This document shows, piece after piece, positions 38,470-47,222 of a stretch of DNA of 64,000 bases. The stretch's first letter is position 1, and each line of letters begins with the position of its first letter. This stretch comes from Burkholderiaceae bacterium 26 (GTDB taxonomy: Bacteria; Pseudomonadota; Gammaproteobacteria; Burkholderiales; Burkholderiaceae): NCBI GenBank assembly GCA_000955795.1, contig JYOB01000006.1:62001-126000 (forward strand), written 5' to 3'. The notes beneath the pieces were generated by a model that ran no database searches, was not told the origin of the DNA, and saw only the letters and a program-made list of their open reading frames with translations. Made by a program: the position numbers and the translations under genes.

Positions 38470-38840
38470 TGTGGTTTCCTCCCTGCCCCATGGCTAGCGC
38501 CTCGCCCCGGCTCCCTGCAGCCATGGCGAAACACAGCAGCCCCATGGATCGCTCCAAGGCTGCCCAAACAAGACTCCCTCTTTTCCCGTCTGGTCCGAAC
38601 CGAAAAGGCTTCGTCACGCCCGTTTGGCGTGCGTAGGCACGGTGTTCCGCGTCATTGCGCGGAATTTCGAATGAAACGTTATTGTTGTGTGGCACTACCC
38701 GACGCCACGAAATGTATCAAAAATCCCCCCAATTGGGGGGTACGTATTTTAGGTATCACCTTTTGGATGATGCGCAGGAACGACGCTTGCGGGCTCGACA
38801 AGGGCAAACCCGGAACTCGACCCATGTATGGAGGCAGCCC
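38470..38840. other. Intergenic stretch with a perfect palindrome
   Basis: 371 bp without a convincing gene; overlapping short frames on both strands are inconsistent. It holds the palindrome at 38725-38740 and a GGAGG ribosome site for the proline-rich gene. Confidence 0.55.
38725..38740. promoter_or_regulatory. 16-bp perfect palindrome, candidate operator
   Basis: CCCCCCAATTGGGGGG is perfectly self-complementary and stands out between AT-rich flanks. It lies 100 bp upstream of the proline-rich gene start. A homodimeric regulator site is likely from symmetry; the regulator is unknown. Confidence 0.5.
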
Positions 38841-39038
38841 ATGCCCGCTTTGCCCGATCTGACCAAGCGCGCCCACATCACGCCGCCGCAACCGCCCGAA
38901 CAGCCCCCGCACCCGCCGCCGGAAATGCCGCCGCCCGATGAACCAGCCCACGACCCAGTGCACGATCCCGAACCCCAAACGCCCCCAATCGAACTGCCAC
39001 CCGGGGACCTACCGCCGGAAATCCCGCCCCAGCACTAG
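38841..39038 (+). CDS. Proline-rich small protein, unknown function
   Basis: 65 residues, with an excellent GGAGG ribosome site six bases before the ATG. After a short start (MPALPDLTKRAHITPP) the protein is mostly proline, glutamate and aspartate (PEQPPHPPPEMPPPDEPAHD), so it is disordered and acidic. No signal peptide. A terminator follows at 39068. The strong ribosome site and terminator argue that it is a real gene, possibly under the palindrome-binding regulator. Confidence 0.6.
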   Translation: MPALPDLTKRAHITPPQPPEQPPHPPPEMPPPDEPAHDPVHDPEPQTPPIELPPGDLPPEIPPQH

Positions 39039-39067
39039 CGCTGCGCAACATCCCATCTGTTAGAATC

Positions 39068-39102
39068 GCGGCCTCCCAGGCACCCGGAGGCCGCGCGTTT
39101 TT
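39068..39102 (+). terminator. Rho-independent terminator
   Basis: Perfect 9-bp stem GCGGCCTCC/GGAGGCCGC and T-run (39098-39102), ending transcription of the proline-rich gene before tRNA-Arg. Confidence 0.85.
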
Positions 39103-39133
39103 GGTATGCCTGGGCAGCCTGCACATCTGCATA

Positions 39134-39210
39134 TCTGCCCATAGCTCAGTTGGATAGAGCATCGGCCTTCTAAGCCGACGGTCGGGGGTTCGAATCCCTC
39201 TGGGCAGGCC
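39134..39210 (+). tRNA. tRNA-Arg(TCT)
   Basis: 77-nt cloverleaf with encoded CCA. Acceptor stem CTGCCCA/TGGGCAG, anticodon loop CTTCTAA in stem TCGGC/GCCGA (anticodon TCT), T arm GGGGGTTCGAATCCCTC. The 3' side borders an accessory-looking stretch. Confidence 0.95.
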
Positions 39211-39644
39211 AAAATTCCCTTTGGATCAATGACCTAGAGAATCACCACATCGGTGTGGTTGCTGAAAAACTGCGCTCGCAGTGTTAGGTGCACCAAGGGA
39301 ACCCCGCAAAAGGCCACCGAGGCCGCTTTGCAGCCCTTCTGGCGTTAGCAGGATGCTGGCTTGCCCCATGGGGCGGCAGTGCTGCATTTCAGGCACCGCG
39401 GCGGATGGCGCTCAGACTTGGAGCGGTATGGGGCCCAGGCCCGCGTGGCTTTGTGGCAAGGATTTGGCGCTGTACAAGATCTAACGGCAATTGAAGCAGC
39501 GCAATTTAGATTCCGACGCTGCCGCGGACGGCGCGGGGATTTGACGGCGCTCCACTGTTCAACGATCTAGCCTTGGAATGTGTCGGCCACGGTGGCGCAG
39601 TTGCTGGCTGCGCGTCCCGGACAAAGCCCTGCAGTCTCTCAACC
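39211..39644. other. Intergenic stretch downstream of tRNA-Arg
   Basis: 434 bp in which I see no gene. A small hairpin (ACCACATCGGTGTGGT) occurs near 39245. Base composition is less biased than in the core genes, and it may be worn accessory DNA. Confidence 0.5.
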
Positions 39645-39992
39645 ATGAACAGCCAAAGAATCCGATTTCTTCGCTCGCGCATTCCCACATTCGAGTGCGT
39701 TCCGGGATGTCATGACTGCTGCGGGCCCGTCACCGCCTCGACGGAGGAGATGTCTCGGCTCCCTGTTAAGAGCGACGCGGAACATGAGGCAGCACTGGCC
39801 AACCTGACTTGTCCCCATCTCGGGGACAACGGCTGCAGCGTGTATCTGGAGCGGCCGCTGATTTGCCGCCTGTTCGGAACGACACCAAGGCTTGCTTGCC
39901 CGAATGGGCGGCGGCCAGATCAGATGATCGATCCGTGCACCGAGCGAAAAATCGAGCGATTCTTTCTGGAAGTGCGTCACGTGCTGGTTTGA
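39645..39992 (+). CDS. YkgJ-family cysteine cluster protein
   Basis: 115 residues from the ATG at 39645 (MNSQRIRFLRSRIPTFEC). The pattern CVPGCHDCCG, later CPHLGDNGCSVYLERPLICR, fits the YkgJ/CxxCxxCC zinc- or iron-chelating domain. Function unknown. It lies alone beside tRNA-Arg and a RepB remnant. Confidence 0.8.
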   Translation: MNSQRIRFLRSRIPTFECVPGCHDCCGPVTASTEEMSRLPVKSDAEHEAALANLTCPHLGDNGCSVYLERPLICRLFGTTPRLACPNGRRPDQMIDPCTERKIERFFLEVRHVLV

Positions 39993-40152
39993 GGTGGGCC
40001 ACCGGAGTTCCTTCCAAGTGGCCGTCAGGTGGACGGCTGTTGATACTTGGTGCGTCTCGGCAAATCGCCAGCTGGGAACGCAAAAGCATCTTCAAGAAGC
40101 CTGAAAATCGAAATCTGACCTGTATGGCGTAACGCTACGTCGCGCCCGATTC

Positions 40153-40575
40153 TCACTTGAGTGCGTCCGGCAACGACTTGATTTCGGCGACGCTTTGCAG
40201 TTCTTGCAAGTAGTCGGCGTGGGACCGCACCAATCAGCGCACCACCCTGACGTTGCTGAGCAAATTCGCAACGTATGCCTTGATGACGACCAACTTCAGG
40301 TTCTCTGGCCCGTAGTTGTCTTCCAACAGACAAGTATCAGGCTGGTGCGCCGCCAGTTCGCGCTCTAGCCTCTGAATCACTTCTGTCGGCGCGTTCTGGA
40401 CCGGCGTCTTCCGGCGACGCTCTACCAGTTGGTCGGATGCCGTAGTTTCGAGCATGGCAACGGCAAACTTGATGGAGCACTTGCCGAGACTGGTCATCGT
40501 GTTGGCGACATCAATCTGACGGAATGACTTCATTTGCCGGAGGATCGGGAACAGCCGCCGAATAATTGGGCAGCC
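40153..40575 (-). pseudogene. RepB/ParB-type partition protein C-terminal remnant
   Basis: One minus-strand frame gives PIIRRLFPILRQMKSFRQID, then LERELAAHQPDTCLLEDNYG and VVIKAYVANLLSNVRVV, which follow the C-terminal domain of RepB plasmid partition proteins. A TGA at 40234-40236 interrupts it where relatives usually have an aromatic or tryptophan; after it LVRSHADYLQELQSVAEIKS continues in frame to a TGA at 40153. A TAG at 40576 blocks the 5' side, so the N-terminal half is gone. It is a relic of an integrative element or plasmid. Confidence 0.6.
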
Positions 40576-40624
40576 CTACGAGGGGGCTACGAAGGCCCTC
40601 CACAGTTCAGCCGCAAATACGCCC

Positions 40625-41095
40625 TCAATCTCCCCGCCCCACGTCCCGCACCGGCAGCGCAGTCGAATACTTGATCTGCTCCATCGAGAACGATGAACTC
40701 ACATCCGACAGCGGCACGGACTTGATGAGGTGTTTGTACACGCGGTCGTAATCTTCGATGCCCGACACCGCAACGCGCAGCAGATAGTCCATCTCGCCGC
40801 TCATCCGGTAGACCTCCACCACCTCGGGCATATCCCGCACCACTTGCGTGAAACGCTGCGCCCATTTCTCGGTGTGCTGATCGGTACGGACGGCCACGAA
40901 CACCGTGGTACCGACCCCAAGCTTGCGTGCGTCGCACAGCGCCACCTGGGCGCGGATGACGCCCGTGTCCTTGAGCCGCTGCACTCGCTTCCAGCACGGC
41001 GTTTGTGAAAGGTTCACTCGCTGCGCAAGCTCTGCGATGGGCAGCGTCGCATCGGCCTGCAACAGCCTCAGTAGTTCGCGGTCAATGGCGTCCAT
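40625..41095 (-). CDS. Lrp/AsnC-family transcriptional regulator
   Basis: 156 residues: N-terminal helix-turn-helix (LLRLLQADATLPIAELAQRV, LSQTPCWKRVQRLKDTG) and the RAM ligand-binding domain (VFVAVRTDQHTEKWAQRFTQ, MPEVVEVYRMSGEMDYLLRV). Divergent from the cysteine desulfurase fusion with a 145-bp AT-rich spacer carrying three related boxes. Lrp proteins next to cysteine-handling enzymes often respond to cysteine; that role is inferred here. Confidence 0.9.
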   Translation of the reverse strand: MDAIDRELLRLLQADATLPIAELAQRVNLSQTPCWKRVQRLKDTGVIRAQVALCDARKLGVGTTVFVAVRTDQHTEKWAQRFTQVVRDMPEVVEVYRMSGEMDYLLRVAVSGIEDYDRVYKHLIKSVPLSDVSSSFSMEQIKYSTALPVRDVGRGD

Positions 41096-41105
41096 TTCTG
41101 TAGAA

Positions 41106-41188
41106 GAATTTATTTTTATCTATGACTAATTCTAGGGAATATTTTTCGCGACATGGAGCAATTCACAGGAAACTTTGAATTATTTTTC
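41106..41188. promoter_or_regulatory. AT-rich repeated boxes in the Lrp/desulfurase spacer
   Basis: Three similar elements, GAATTTATTTTTA (41106-41118), GAATATTTTTC (41137-41147) and GAATTATTTTTC (41177-41188), lie in the divergent spacer. AT-rich repeated boxes are what Lrp octamers usually bind. Confidence 0.45.
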
Positions 41189-41240
41189 CCGGTGGTCCGC
41201 CGTATCATTTTCCCTGCCTCCACCGCAGCACAGAAACGAA

Positions 41241-42740
41241 ATGAGCGACAGCAACACCCTCCACTACCTCGACTACGCAGCCACCACGCCGGCCGATCCT
41301 CGCGTGATTGCGGCCATGACCGCCTGCCTTGGCATGGAAGGCGCCTTCGGCAACCCAGCGTCAAGTTCACATGCGACGGGGCGCGTCGCGCGGAACAAGG
41401 TCGAGCAAGCGCGCAAGCAAGTTGCAGCGCTCATTGGCGCCGATGCCGACGAGATCATCTGGACCTCGGGCGCCACCGAATCCAACAACCTCGCGCTGAA
41501 GGGCTACGCAGACGCCGCCACCGGTAAGCGCCACCTCATCACCAGCCGGATCGAGCACAAAGCCGTGCTAGACACGATGGCAAATTTGTCGGCGCGCGGC
41601 TGTTCAGTGACGTATCTCTCGCCAACACGCGACGGCGAAATTACCCCGGACGCCGTGGCCGCCGCGATGACGCCGGACACCGGTCTCGTATCGCTCATGC
41701 TGGTGAACAACGAGCTGGGCACGCTGACTGACGTTGGCGCGATCGCGCAGATCGTGCACGCAGCGGGCGCGTTGTTCCATGTCGATGCCGCACAGGCACT
41801 CGGCAAGACGCCGATTGATGTGCGCGCGCTCGGCATCGACATGCTGTCGATGTCCGCCCACAAGGTGTATGGCCCCAAGGGGATCGGGGCGCTGTATGTG
41901 CGCCGCGATATTGCTTCGCGCATTGCACCGCAAATCCATGGTGGCGGTCACGAGCGCGGTCTGCGCTCGGGCACGCTGGCAACGCACCAGATTGTTGGTA
42001 TGGGCGTGGCGTGCGAATTGGCGGCGGAAGAACTGGAGCATGAGACCGCCCGCATTGCCGCGCTGAGCCAGCGGCTGAAGACTTCCGTGCTGGCCCTGGG
42101 CGATGTGGTGCAGAACGCCGACGTGGCACGCCGCATTCCCCACACGCTCAGCCTGACGGTGAACGCGCCCGGCTTCATGCCGATGATGCTGGGCGACGAC
42201 CTTGCCGTGTCGTCCACATCGGCGTGCAACTCTGCAGCGGGCACGCCATCGCACGTGCTGACGGCCATCGGCCTAGATGCCGATGCCGCCGGCCGCACCG
42301 TGCGCATCAGCCTGGGCCGCTTTGCGACCGAACAGGACGTCGACTTTGCCGCGGCGTGCTTCCAGCGCGCGATCGAGCAGTGCCGCGCCACGGCATCGAG
42401 CGGGTTGACCGCATCGCGGCAAATCATGCCGGCCGATCTGAAGACCATCCGCAATGCAGGTTTCCGCTCGGTCATCTGCAATCGCCCGGATGGCGAGAGC
42501 AGCGACCAGCCCGCGTTTGAGGACATTGCTGCTGCTGCCCGCGAACTGGGCCTGGAAGCGCGCTACCTGCCGGTCGAGCCGAATGGCATTGGCGATGCAG
42601 ACGTTGCCGCATTCGGCGCATTGGTCGACACGTTACCCAAACCCATCCTCGCGTATTGCAGAAGCGGCAACCGGGCCGGCATGCTCTGGAACCGCCTGAT
42701 GGATCAACGCAAAGGCTTAGCCGCCCCCACGCTCGGCTAA
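41241..42740 (+). CDS. IscS/NifS-type cysteine desulfurase fused to a DUF442 sulfurtransferase domain
   Basis: 499 residues from the ATG at 41241. Residues 1-385 are a class V aminotransferase with PLP lysine K208 (SMSAHKVYGPKGIG), HGGGHERGLRSGT and the loop cysteine C329 (SSTSACNSAAGTPSHVL), all needed to form an enzyme persulfide. Residues about 390-490 match DUF442 (FRSVICNRPDGESSDQPAF; LPKPILAYCRSGNRAG, C473), a phosphatase-fold sulfurtransferase found in sulfide-detox loci. The fusion could pass sulfur from C329 to C473. There is no iscU, iscA or iscR nearby, so it is not the housekeeping Fe-S system. Confidence 0.88.
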   Translation: MSDSNTLHYLDYAATTPADPRVIAAMTACLGMEGAFGNPASSSHATGRVARNKVEQARKQVAALIGADADEIIWTSGATESNNLALKGYADAATGKRHLITSRIEHKAVLDTMANLSARGCSVTYLSPTRDGEITPDAVAAAMTPDTGLVSLMLVNNELGTLTDVGAIAQIVHAAGALFHVDAAQALGKTPIDVRALGIDMLSMSAHKVYGPKGIGALYVRRDIASRIAPQIHGGGHERGLRSGTLATHQIVGMGVACELAAEELEHETARIAALSQRLKTSVLALGDVVQNADVARRIPHTLSLTVNAPGFMPMMLGDDLAVSSTSACNSAAGTPSHVLTAIGLDADAAGRTVRISLGRFATEQDVDFAAACFQRAIEQCRATASSGLTASRQIMPADLKTIRNAGFRSVICNRPDGESSDQPAFEDIAAAARELGLEARYLPVEPNGIGDADVAAFGALVDTLPKPILAYCRSGNRAGMLWNRLMDQRKGLAAPTLG

Positions 42741-42743
42741 GCC
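42714..42743. terminator. Hairpin over two overlapping convergent stop codons
   Basis: Perfect 10-bp inverted repeat GGCTTAGCCG/CGGCTAAGCC with a 10-nt loop. It overlaps the last codons of both convergent genes: TAA (42738-42740) for the desulfurase and TAG (42737-42739, minus) for the Lrp gene. No T-run, so efficiency is uncertain. Confidence 0.5.
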
Positions 42744-43258
42744 ACCGGCAGCTCCGTCGTCGACAGCACCTGCTTGAGCACCATGAACGTCCGGATCTGC
42801 CGCACGCCCGGCAGATACAGCAACTGTTCTGCGTGGAGCCGGTTGTAGCCTTCGTTGTCTTTCGTGCGCACGAGCATGAAGTAGTCGAACTCGCCGGTTA
42901 CGACGTGACACTCCAGGCAGCCGGGCACCTTCTGCACCGCTTTCTCAAATGCCGTGAACGATTCCGGCGTCGAGCGATCCAGCACGACGCCGATCATCAC
43001 CAGCGACCCCAGATCCAGCGCACGCGGATCGAGCAACGCAACAATCCCCTTGATCAGTCCCAGCTCCTTGAGCCGTTCCACGCGGCGCAGGCAAGCCGGC
43101 GGGCTGAGGTTCACCTTGGCCGCCAGGGCCACGTTGGAGATGGACGCATCCCGCTGGAGCGCCCTGAGAATCGCGCGATCGGTGCGATCCAAGGCGTGGC
43201 GCGCTGAAGCCGCCGACGCGTCAAAACCTTCCTGCAATTTTGTTTCGCTTTTTTTCAT
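42737..43258 (-). CDS. Lrp-family regulator, AcdR-like
   Basis: 173 residues: a 20-residue leader, HTH (LQRDASISNVALAAKVNLSP, CLRRVERLKELG) and RAM domain (MIGVVLDRSTPESFTAFEKA). It is divergent from acdS with 145 bp between the starts. Lrp-type AcdR proteins control ACC deaminase genes in other proteobacteria, so this is the likely acdS regulator. A ribosome site (GAAAAAAAGC) is weak. Confidence 0.82.
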   Translation of the reverse strand: MKKSETKLQEGFDASAASARHALDRTDRAILRALQRDASISNVALAAKVNLSPPACLRRVERLKELGLIKGIVALLDPRALDLGSLVMIGVVLDRSTPESFTAFEKAVQKVPGCLECHVVTGEFDYFMLVRTKDNEGYNRLHAEQLLYLPGVRQIRTFMVLKQVLSTTELPVA

Positions 43259-43403
43259 ATTTAGGAAATAAAGAGATCCCTAGTTCGGTATACGGCCCGC
43301 TACGTTCTGGATAGTAGACGATCTTTGCAACCTCATTTCGTAACGTTCTGCGTACCATTGGTTTCCGACATCCCGCCACTTGCGGCACTGAAGGAGCCAC
43401 CTC

Positions 43404-44420
43404 ATGAACCTGCAGCGATTTCCCCGTTATCCCCTGACGTTCGGCCCGACGCCCATCCAGCCGCTGAAACGATTGAGCGCACACCTGGGCGGCAAAGTGG
43501 AGCTGTTTGCCAAGCGCGAGGACTGCAACAGCGGCCTCGCCTTCGGCGGTAACAAGACGCGCAAGCTGGAATACCTGATCCCGGAAGCGCTGGAAGGCGG
43601 GTACGACACGCTGGTGTCCATTGGCGGCATTCAGTCGAACCAGACGCGCCAGGTGGCTGCCGTGGCAGCGCACCTCGGCCTCAAGTGCGTGCTGGTGCAG
43701 GAAAACTGGGTCAACTACTCCGACGCCGTGTATGACCGCGTCGGCAATATCGAGATGTCGCGCATCATGGGCGCCGACGTGCGCCTCGATGCCGCAGGCT
43801 TCGACATCGGCATCCGGCCCAGTTGGGAACAGGCCATGGACGACGTGCGCAAGCGCGGCGGCAAGCCGTTCCCAATTCCGGCCGGCTGCTCCGAACACCC
43901 GCTCGGCGGCCTGGGCTTTGTCGGCTTTGCTGAAGAAGTGCGCCAGCAGGAAGCGGAGCTGGGCTTCAAGTTCGACTACATCGTCGTGTGCTCGGTCACG
44001 GGCAGCACGCAAGCTGGCATGGTGGTCGGCTTTGCTGCAGACGGGCGGGCCGACAAGGTGATCGGCATCGATGCCTCCGCCAAGCCGGAGCAGACGCGCT
44101 CGCAGATCCTCCGCATTGCGCAGCACACCGCCGAGCTGGTCGACCTCGGTCGCGACATTACGGAGAAAGACGTGGTGCTCGACACGCGCTACGGCGGCCC
44201 GGAATACGGCCTGCCCAATGAAGGCACGCTGGAAGCCATTCGCCTGTGCGCGCGCCAGGAAGCCATGTTGACCGACCCCGTGTACGAAGGGAAATCCATG
44301 CACGGCATGATCGACATGGTGCGCAACGGTGAATTCCCTGAAGGCTCGCGCGTGCTCTACGCGCACCTGGGCGGCGTGCCGGCACTCAACGCATACAGCT
44401 TCATCTTCCGCAACGGTTGA
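43404..44420 (+). CDS. acdS: 1-aminocyclopropane-1-carboxylate (ACC) deaminase
   Basis: 338 residues with an AAGGAG ribosome site. PLP lysine K51 (GGNKTRK), S78 (GIQSNQTRQ), Y268 and Y294 are all present, and the two residues separating true ACC deaminases from D-cysteine desulfhydrases, E295 ([13 protein letters not shown]) and L322 (AHLGGVP), are as in ACC deaminases. It splits ACC, the ethylene precursor of plants, into 2-oxobutyrate and ammonia. It may lower plant ethylene and supply nitrogen. The AceE-type E1 93 bases downstream could use the 2-oxobutyrate. Confidence 0.95.
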   Translation: MNLQRFPRYPLTFGPTPIQPLKRLSAHLGGKVELFAKREDCNSGLAFGGNKTRKLEYLIPEALEGGYDTLVSIGGIQSNQTRQVAAVAAHLGLKCVLVQENWVNYSDAVYDRVGNIEMSRIMGADVRLDAAGFDIGIRPSWEQAMDDVRKRGGKPFPIPAGCSEHPLGGLGFVGFAEEVRQQEAELGFKFDYIVVCSVTGSTQAGMVVGFAADGRADKVIGIDASAKPEQTRSQILRIAQHTAELVDLGRDITEKDVVLDTRYGGPEYGLPNEGTLEAIRLCARQEAMLTDPVYEGKSMHGMIDMVRNGEFPEGSRVLYAHLGGVPALNAYSFIFRNG

Positions 44421-44512
44421 TGCGGCCGCGCCCCTAGCGGCGCATCCGGGCGCGGGCGTGCATCGCGTGATCACGGCCCGCCTTCCCATCCTTCCATCAG
44501 GCAGGACCAGTC

Positions 44513-47212
44513 ATGACGGATTTATCGACGGGGGCCGCGTCGATGCGCTCCCTCGCGCACCGCACCGAAGACAGCGACCCAGGCGAAACCGCCGAATGGC
44601 TCGACGCGCTGGATGCCGTCGTACAGCATGCCGGCACCTCGCGCGCACAGTTCCTGTTCGACCGTCTGGCGGAGCGCGCCTCCAAGCTGGGCGTCGGCAC
44701 GGCCCTCGCCCGCGTCACGCCCTACGTCAACACGATCCCCGTTGAGGCGCAGCCGCCGTATCCCGGAGACATCGATACCGAAGAGCGACTGGCCGCCGCC
44801 CTGCGCTGGAACGCGCTCGCCATGGTGGTGCGCGCCAACCAGGCCTACGGCGAGCTGGGTGGCCACATTGCAAGCTACGCATCGGCGGCCGACCTGTTCG
44901 AAGTTGGCTTCAACCATTTCTTCCGGGCTGACAACGCGGCGCACGGCGGCGATCTGGTCTACTTCCAGCCGCACTCATCGCCCGGCGTCTATGCACGTGC
45001 GTATCTCGAAGGCTTCCTTGATGAAACGCACCTCGAACACTATCGGCGCGAGATCACGGGCCCGGGGCTGTGCTCCTATCCGCATCCGTGGTTGATGCCG
45101 GCGTTTTGGCAGTTCCCGACCGGATCGATGGGCATCGGGCCGATCAACGCGATCTACCAGGCGCGCTTCATGCGCTACCTGCACAACCGCGGCCTGCTGC
45201 AGACGTCCGATCGCAAGGTATGGGGCTTTTTTGGCGACGGCGAAATGGACGAACCGGAATCGATCGGCGCCCTCTCGCTGGCGGCGCGCGAGCGGCTCGA
45301 TAACATCGTGTTCGTCATCAACTGCAACCTGCAGCGGCTCGACGGCCCCGTGCGCGGCAACGGCCGCATCGTGGACGAACTCGAAGCGCAGTTCACCGGC
45401 GCCGGGTGGAACGTCATCAAGGTGCTGTGGGGATCGGATTGGGATGCCCTCTTCGCCCGCGACCGTTCGGGGGCCTTGCTGCGTGCATTCGCGCAGACTG
45501 TCGACGGCCAGTTCCAGACCTTCTCTGCCAACGACGGCGCCTACAACCGCGAACGCTTCTTCGGCCAGAACCCCGAGCTTGCCGCGCTCGTCTCGCATTT
45601 CAGCAACGAAGATATCGACCGCCTGCGCCGCGGCGGCCACGACGTGCGCAAGCTCCACGCCGCCTATGCAAAGGCGCTGCAGCACAAGGGCCAGCCCACG
45701 GTGATTCTCGCCAAGACGATGAAGGGCTTCGGCATGGGCAGCGTTGGGCAAGGCCGGATGACGACGCACCAGCAGAAGAAGCTCGATGTCGATCAGCTCA
45801 AGGCGTTTCGCGATCGCTTCCGCCTGCCGCTCTCGGACAGCGACGTCGAGCAATTGAAGTTCTACAAGCCCGCGCCAAACAGCCCGGAGATGCAATACCT
45901 GCATACGCGCCGGGCTGCCCTCGGAGGCTATCTGCCTAGAAGGCGGAAGGCGGCAACACAGGCGCTGACCGTGCCTGCGTTGCCATCCTGGGGACAATTC
46001 GCGCTGCAAGCCGAAGGCCGCGAGATGTCCACCACGATGGCGATCGTGCGGATGTTCGGCAACCTGCTGAAAGACGACACGCTGGGCCCGCGCATGGTGC
46101 CGGTGGTGGCGGACGAGGCGCGCACGTTCGGCATGGCGAGCATGTTCCGGCAAGTCGGCATCTATTCGCCGCTGGGCCAGCAATACGAACCGGAAGATCT
46201 GGGTTCGATGCTGTATTACCGCGAAGAGACCGGTGGGCAGATCCTGGAGGAAGGCATCTCCGAAGCCGGCGCCATCTCGTCATGGATTGCCGCCGCCACG
46301 GCCTACAGCACGCACGATCTGCCGATGCTGCCGTTCTACATCTACTACTCGATGTTCGGCTTCCAGCGCATTGGCGATCTCATCTGGGCGGCGGCGGACC
46401 AGCGTGCGCGCGGGTTCCTGATCGGCGCCACAGCGGGCAAGACAACGCTCGGCGGTGAAGGCCTCCAACACCAGGACGGCACGAGCCACCTGGCCGCATC
46501 CACAGTGCCGAACTGTCGCGCGTGGGACCCGGCATTTGCCTACGAGATTGCCGTCATCCTCGACGAAGGCATGCGCGCGATGCTGGAGCGCCAGGAAGAC
46601 ACGTTCTACTACCTGACGGTGACGAACGAGAACTACGCGCAGCCGTCCATGCCAGGCAGCGACCTGCGCGAGGGCATTCTCAAAGGGATGTATCCGCTGA
46701 CGCCGCAAAGTCTGCCGACCGCACGCGTGCAGTTGCTCGGCTCGGGCGCCATCCTGGGCGAAGTCATGGCCGCCGCCCAGATGCTCAAGGAAGACTGGAA
46801 CATCGACGCTGCCACCTGGAGCGTGACGAGCTTTTCCGAGCTGCACCGCGAGGCCATTGCCGCAGAGCGCATCGCCCGCCTGGGCGGTGAAGCCGCGCCT
46901 TCGTATGTGGAGACCGTCTTGCGCGAATCGCACGGGCCCGTCATTGCGGCCACCGACTATGTGCGCGCCGTGCCCGAGCTGATCCGTGCGCACGTGCCGC
47001 GCCGCTACGTCACGCTCGGCACCGACGGCTTTGGCCGCAGCGATTCGCGCCGGGCGTTGCGCGAGTTCTTCGAAGTGGACCGCGCGTCCATCGTCATTGC
47101 CGCGCTGAAGGCGTTGGCAGACGACGGCGAGTTGGAACACGCCGTGGTGCGCGAGGCGGTTGCACGCTACGGCAAACACGCGACGGCGGCAGACGCGCCC
47201 TGGATGCGCTGA
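44513..47212 (+). CDS. AceE-type 2-oxoacid dehydrogenase E1 (pyruvate or 2-oxobutyrate)
   Basis: 899 residues, the size of homodimeric E1 enzymes. Thiamine-diphosphate motif WGFFGDGEMDEPESIGALSL ... INCNLQRLDGP, and FQPHSSPGVYARAYLEG. E1 decarboxylates a 2-oxoacid and passes the acyl group to lipoyl-E2. No E2 or E3 gene lies next to it. In Pseudomonas, the AceE paralogue MdeB beside methionine gamma-lyase is used for 2-oxobutyrate; the position after acdS, whose product is 2-oxobutyrate, suggests the same here. It could also be a spare pyruvate E1. 92 bases separate it from acdS. Confidence 0.85.
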   Translation: MTDLSTGAASMRSLAHRTEDSDPGETAEWLDALDAVVQHAGTSRAQFLFDRLAERASKLGVGTALARVTPYVNTIPVEAQPPYPGDIDTEERLAAALRWNALAMVVRANQAYGELGGHIASYASAADLFEVGFNHFFRADNAAHGGDLVYFQPHSSPGVYARAYLEGFLDETHLEHYRREITGPGLCSYPHPWLMPAFWQFPTGSMGIGPINAIYQARFMRYLHNRGLLQTSDRKVWGFFGDGEMDEPESIGALSLAARERLDNIVFVINCNLQRLDGPVRGNGRIVDELEAQFTGAGWNVIKVLWGSDWDALFARDRSGALLRAFAQTVDGQFQTFSANDGAYNRERFFGQNPELAALVSHFSNEDIDRLRRGGHDVRKLHAAYAKALQHKGQPTVILAKTMKGFGMGSVGQGRMTTHQQKKLDVDQLKAFRDRFRLPLSDSDVEQLKFYKPAPNSPEMQYLHTRRAALGGYLPRRRKAATQALTVPALPSWGQFALQAEGREMSTTMAIVRMFGNLLKDDTLGPRMVPVVADEARTFGMASMFRQVGIYSPLGQQYEPEDLGSMLYYREETGGQILEEGISEAGAISSWIAAATAYSTHDLPMLPFYIYYSMFGFQRIGDLIWAAADQRARGFLIGATAGKTTLGGEGLQHQDGTSHLAASTVPNCRAWDPAFAYEIAVILDEGMRAMLERQEDTFYYLTVTNENYAQPSMPGSDLREGILKGMYPLTPQSLPTARVQLLGSGAILGEVMAAAQMLKEDWNIDAATWSVTSFSELHREAIAAERIARLGGEAAPSYVETVLRESHGPVIAATDYVRAVPELIRAHVPRRYVTLGTDGFGRSDSRRALREFFEVDRASIVIAALKALADDGELEHAVVREAVARYGKHATAADAPWMR

Positions 47213-47222
47213 ACAAGCCGCA

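Noticed and set aside
40566-40580. A downstream att copy for tRNA-Arg (short TGGGCAG match)
   Set aside because: Only about seven to ten bases match the tRNA 3' end, which is expected by chance.
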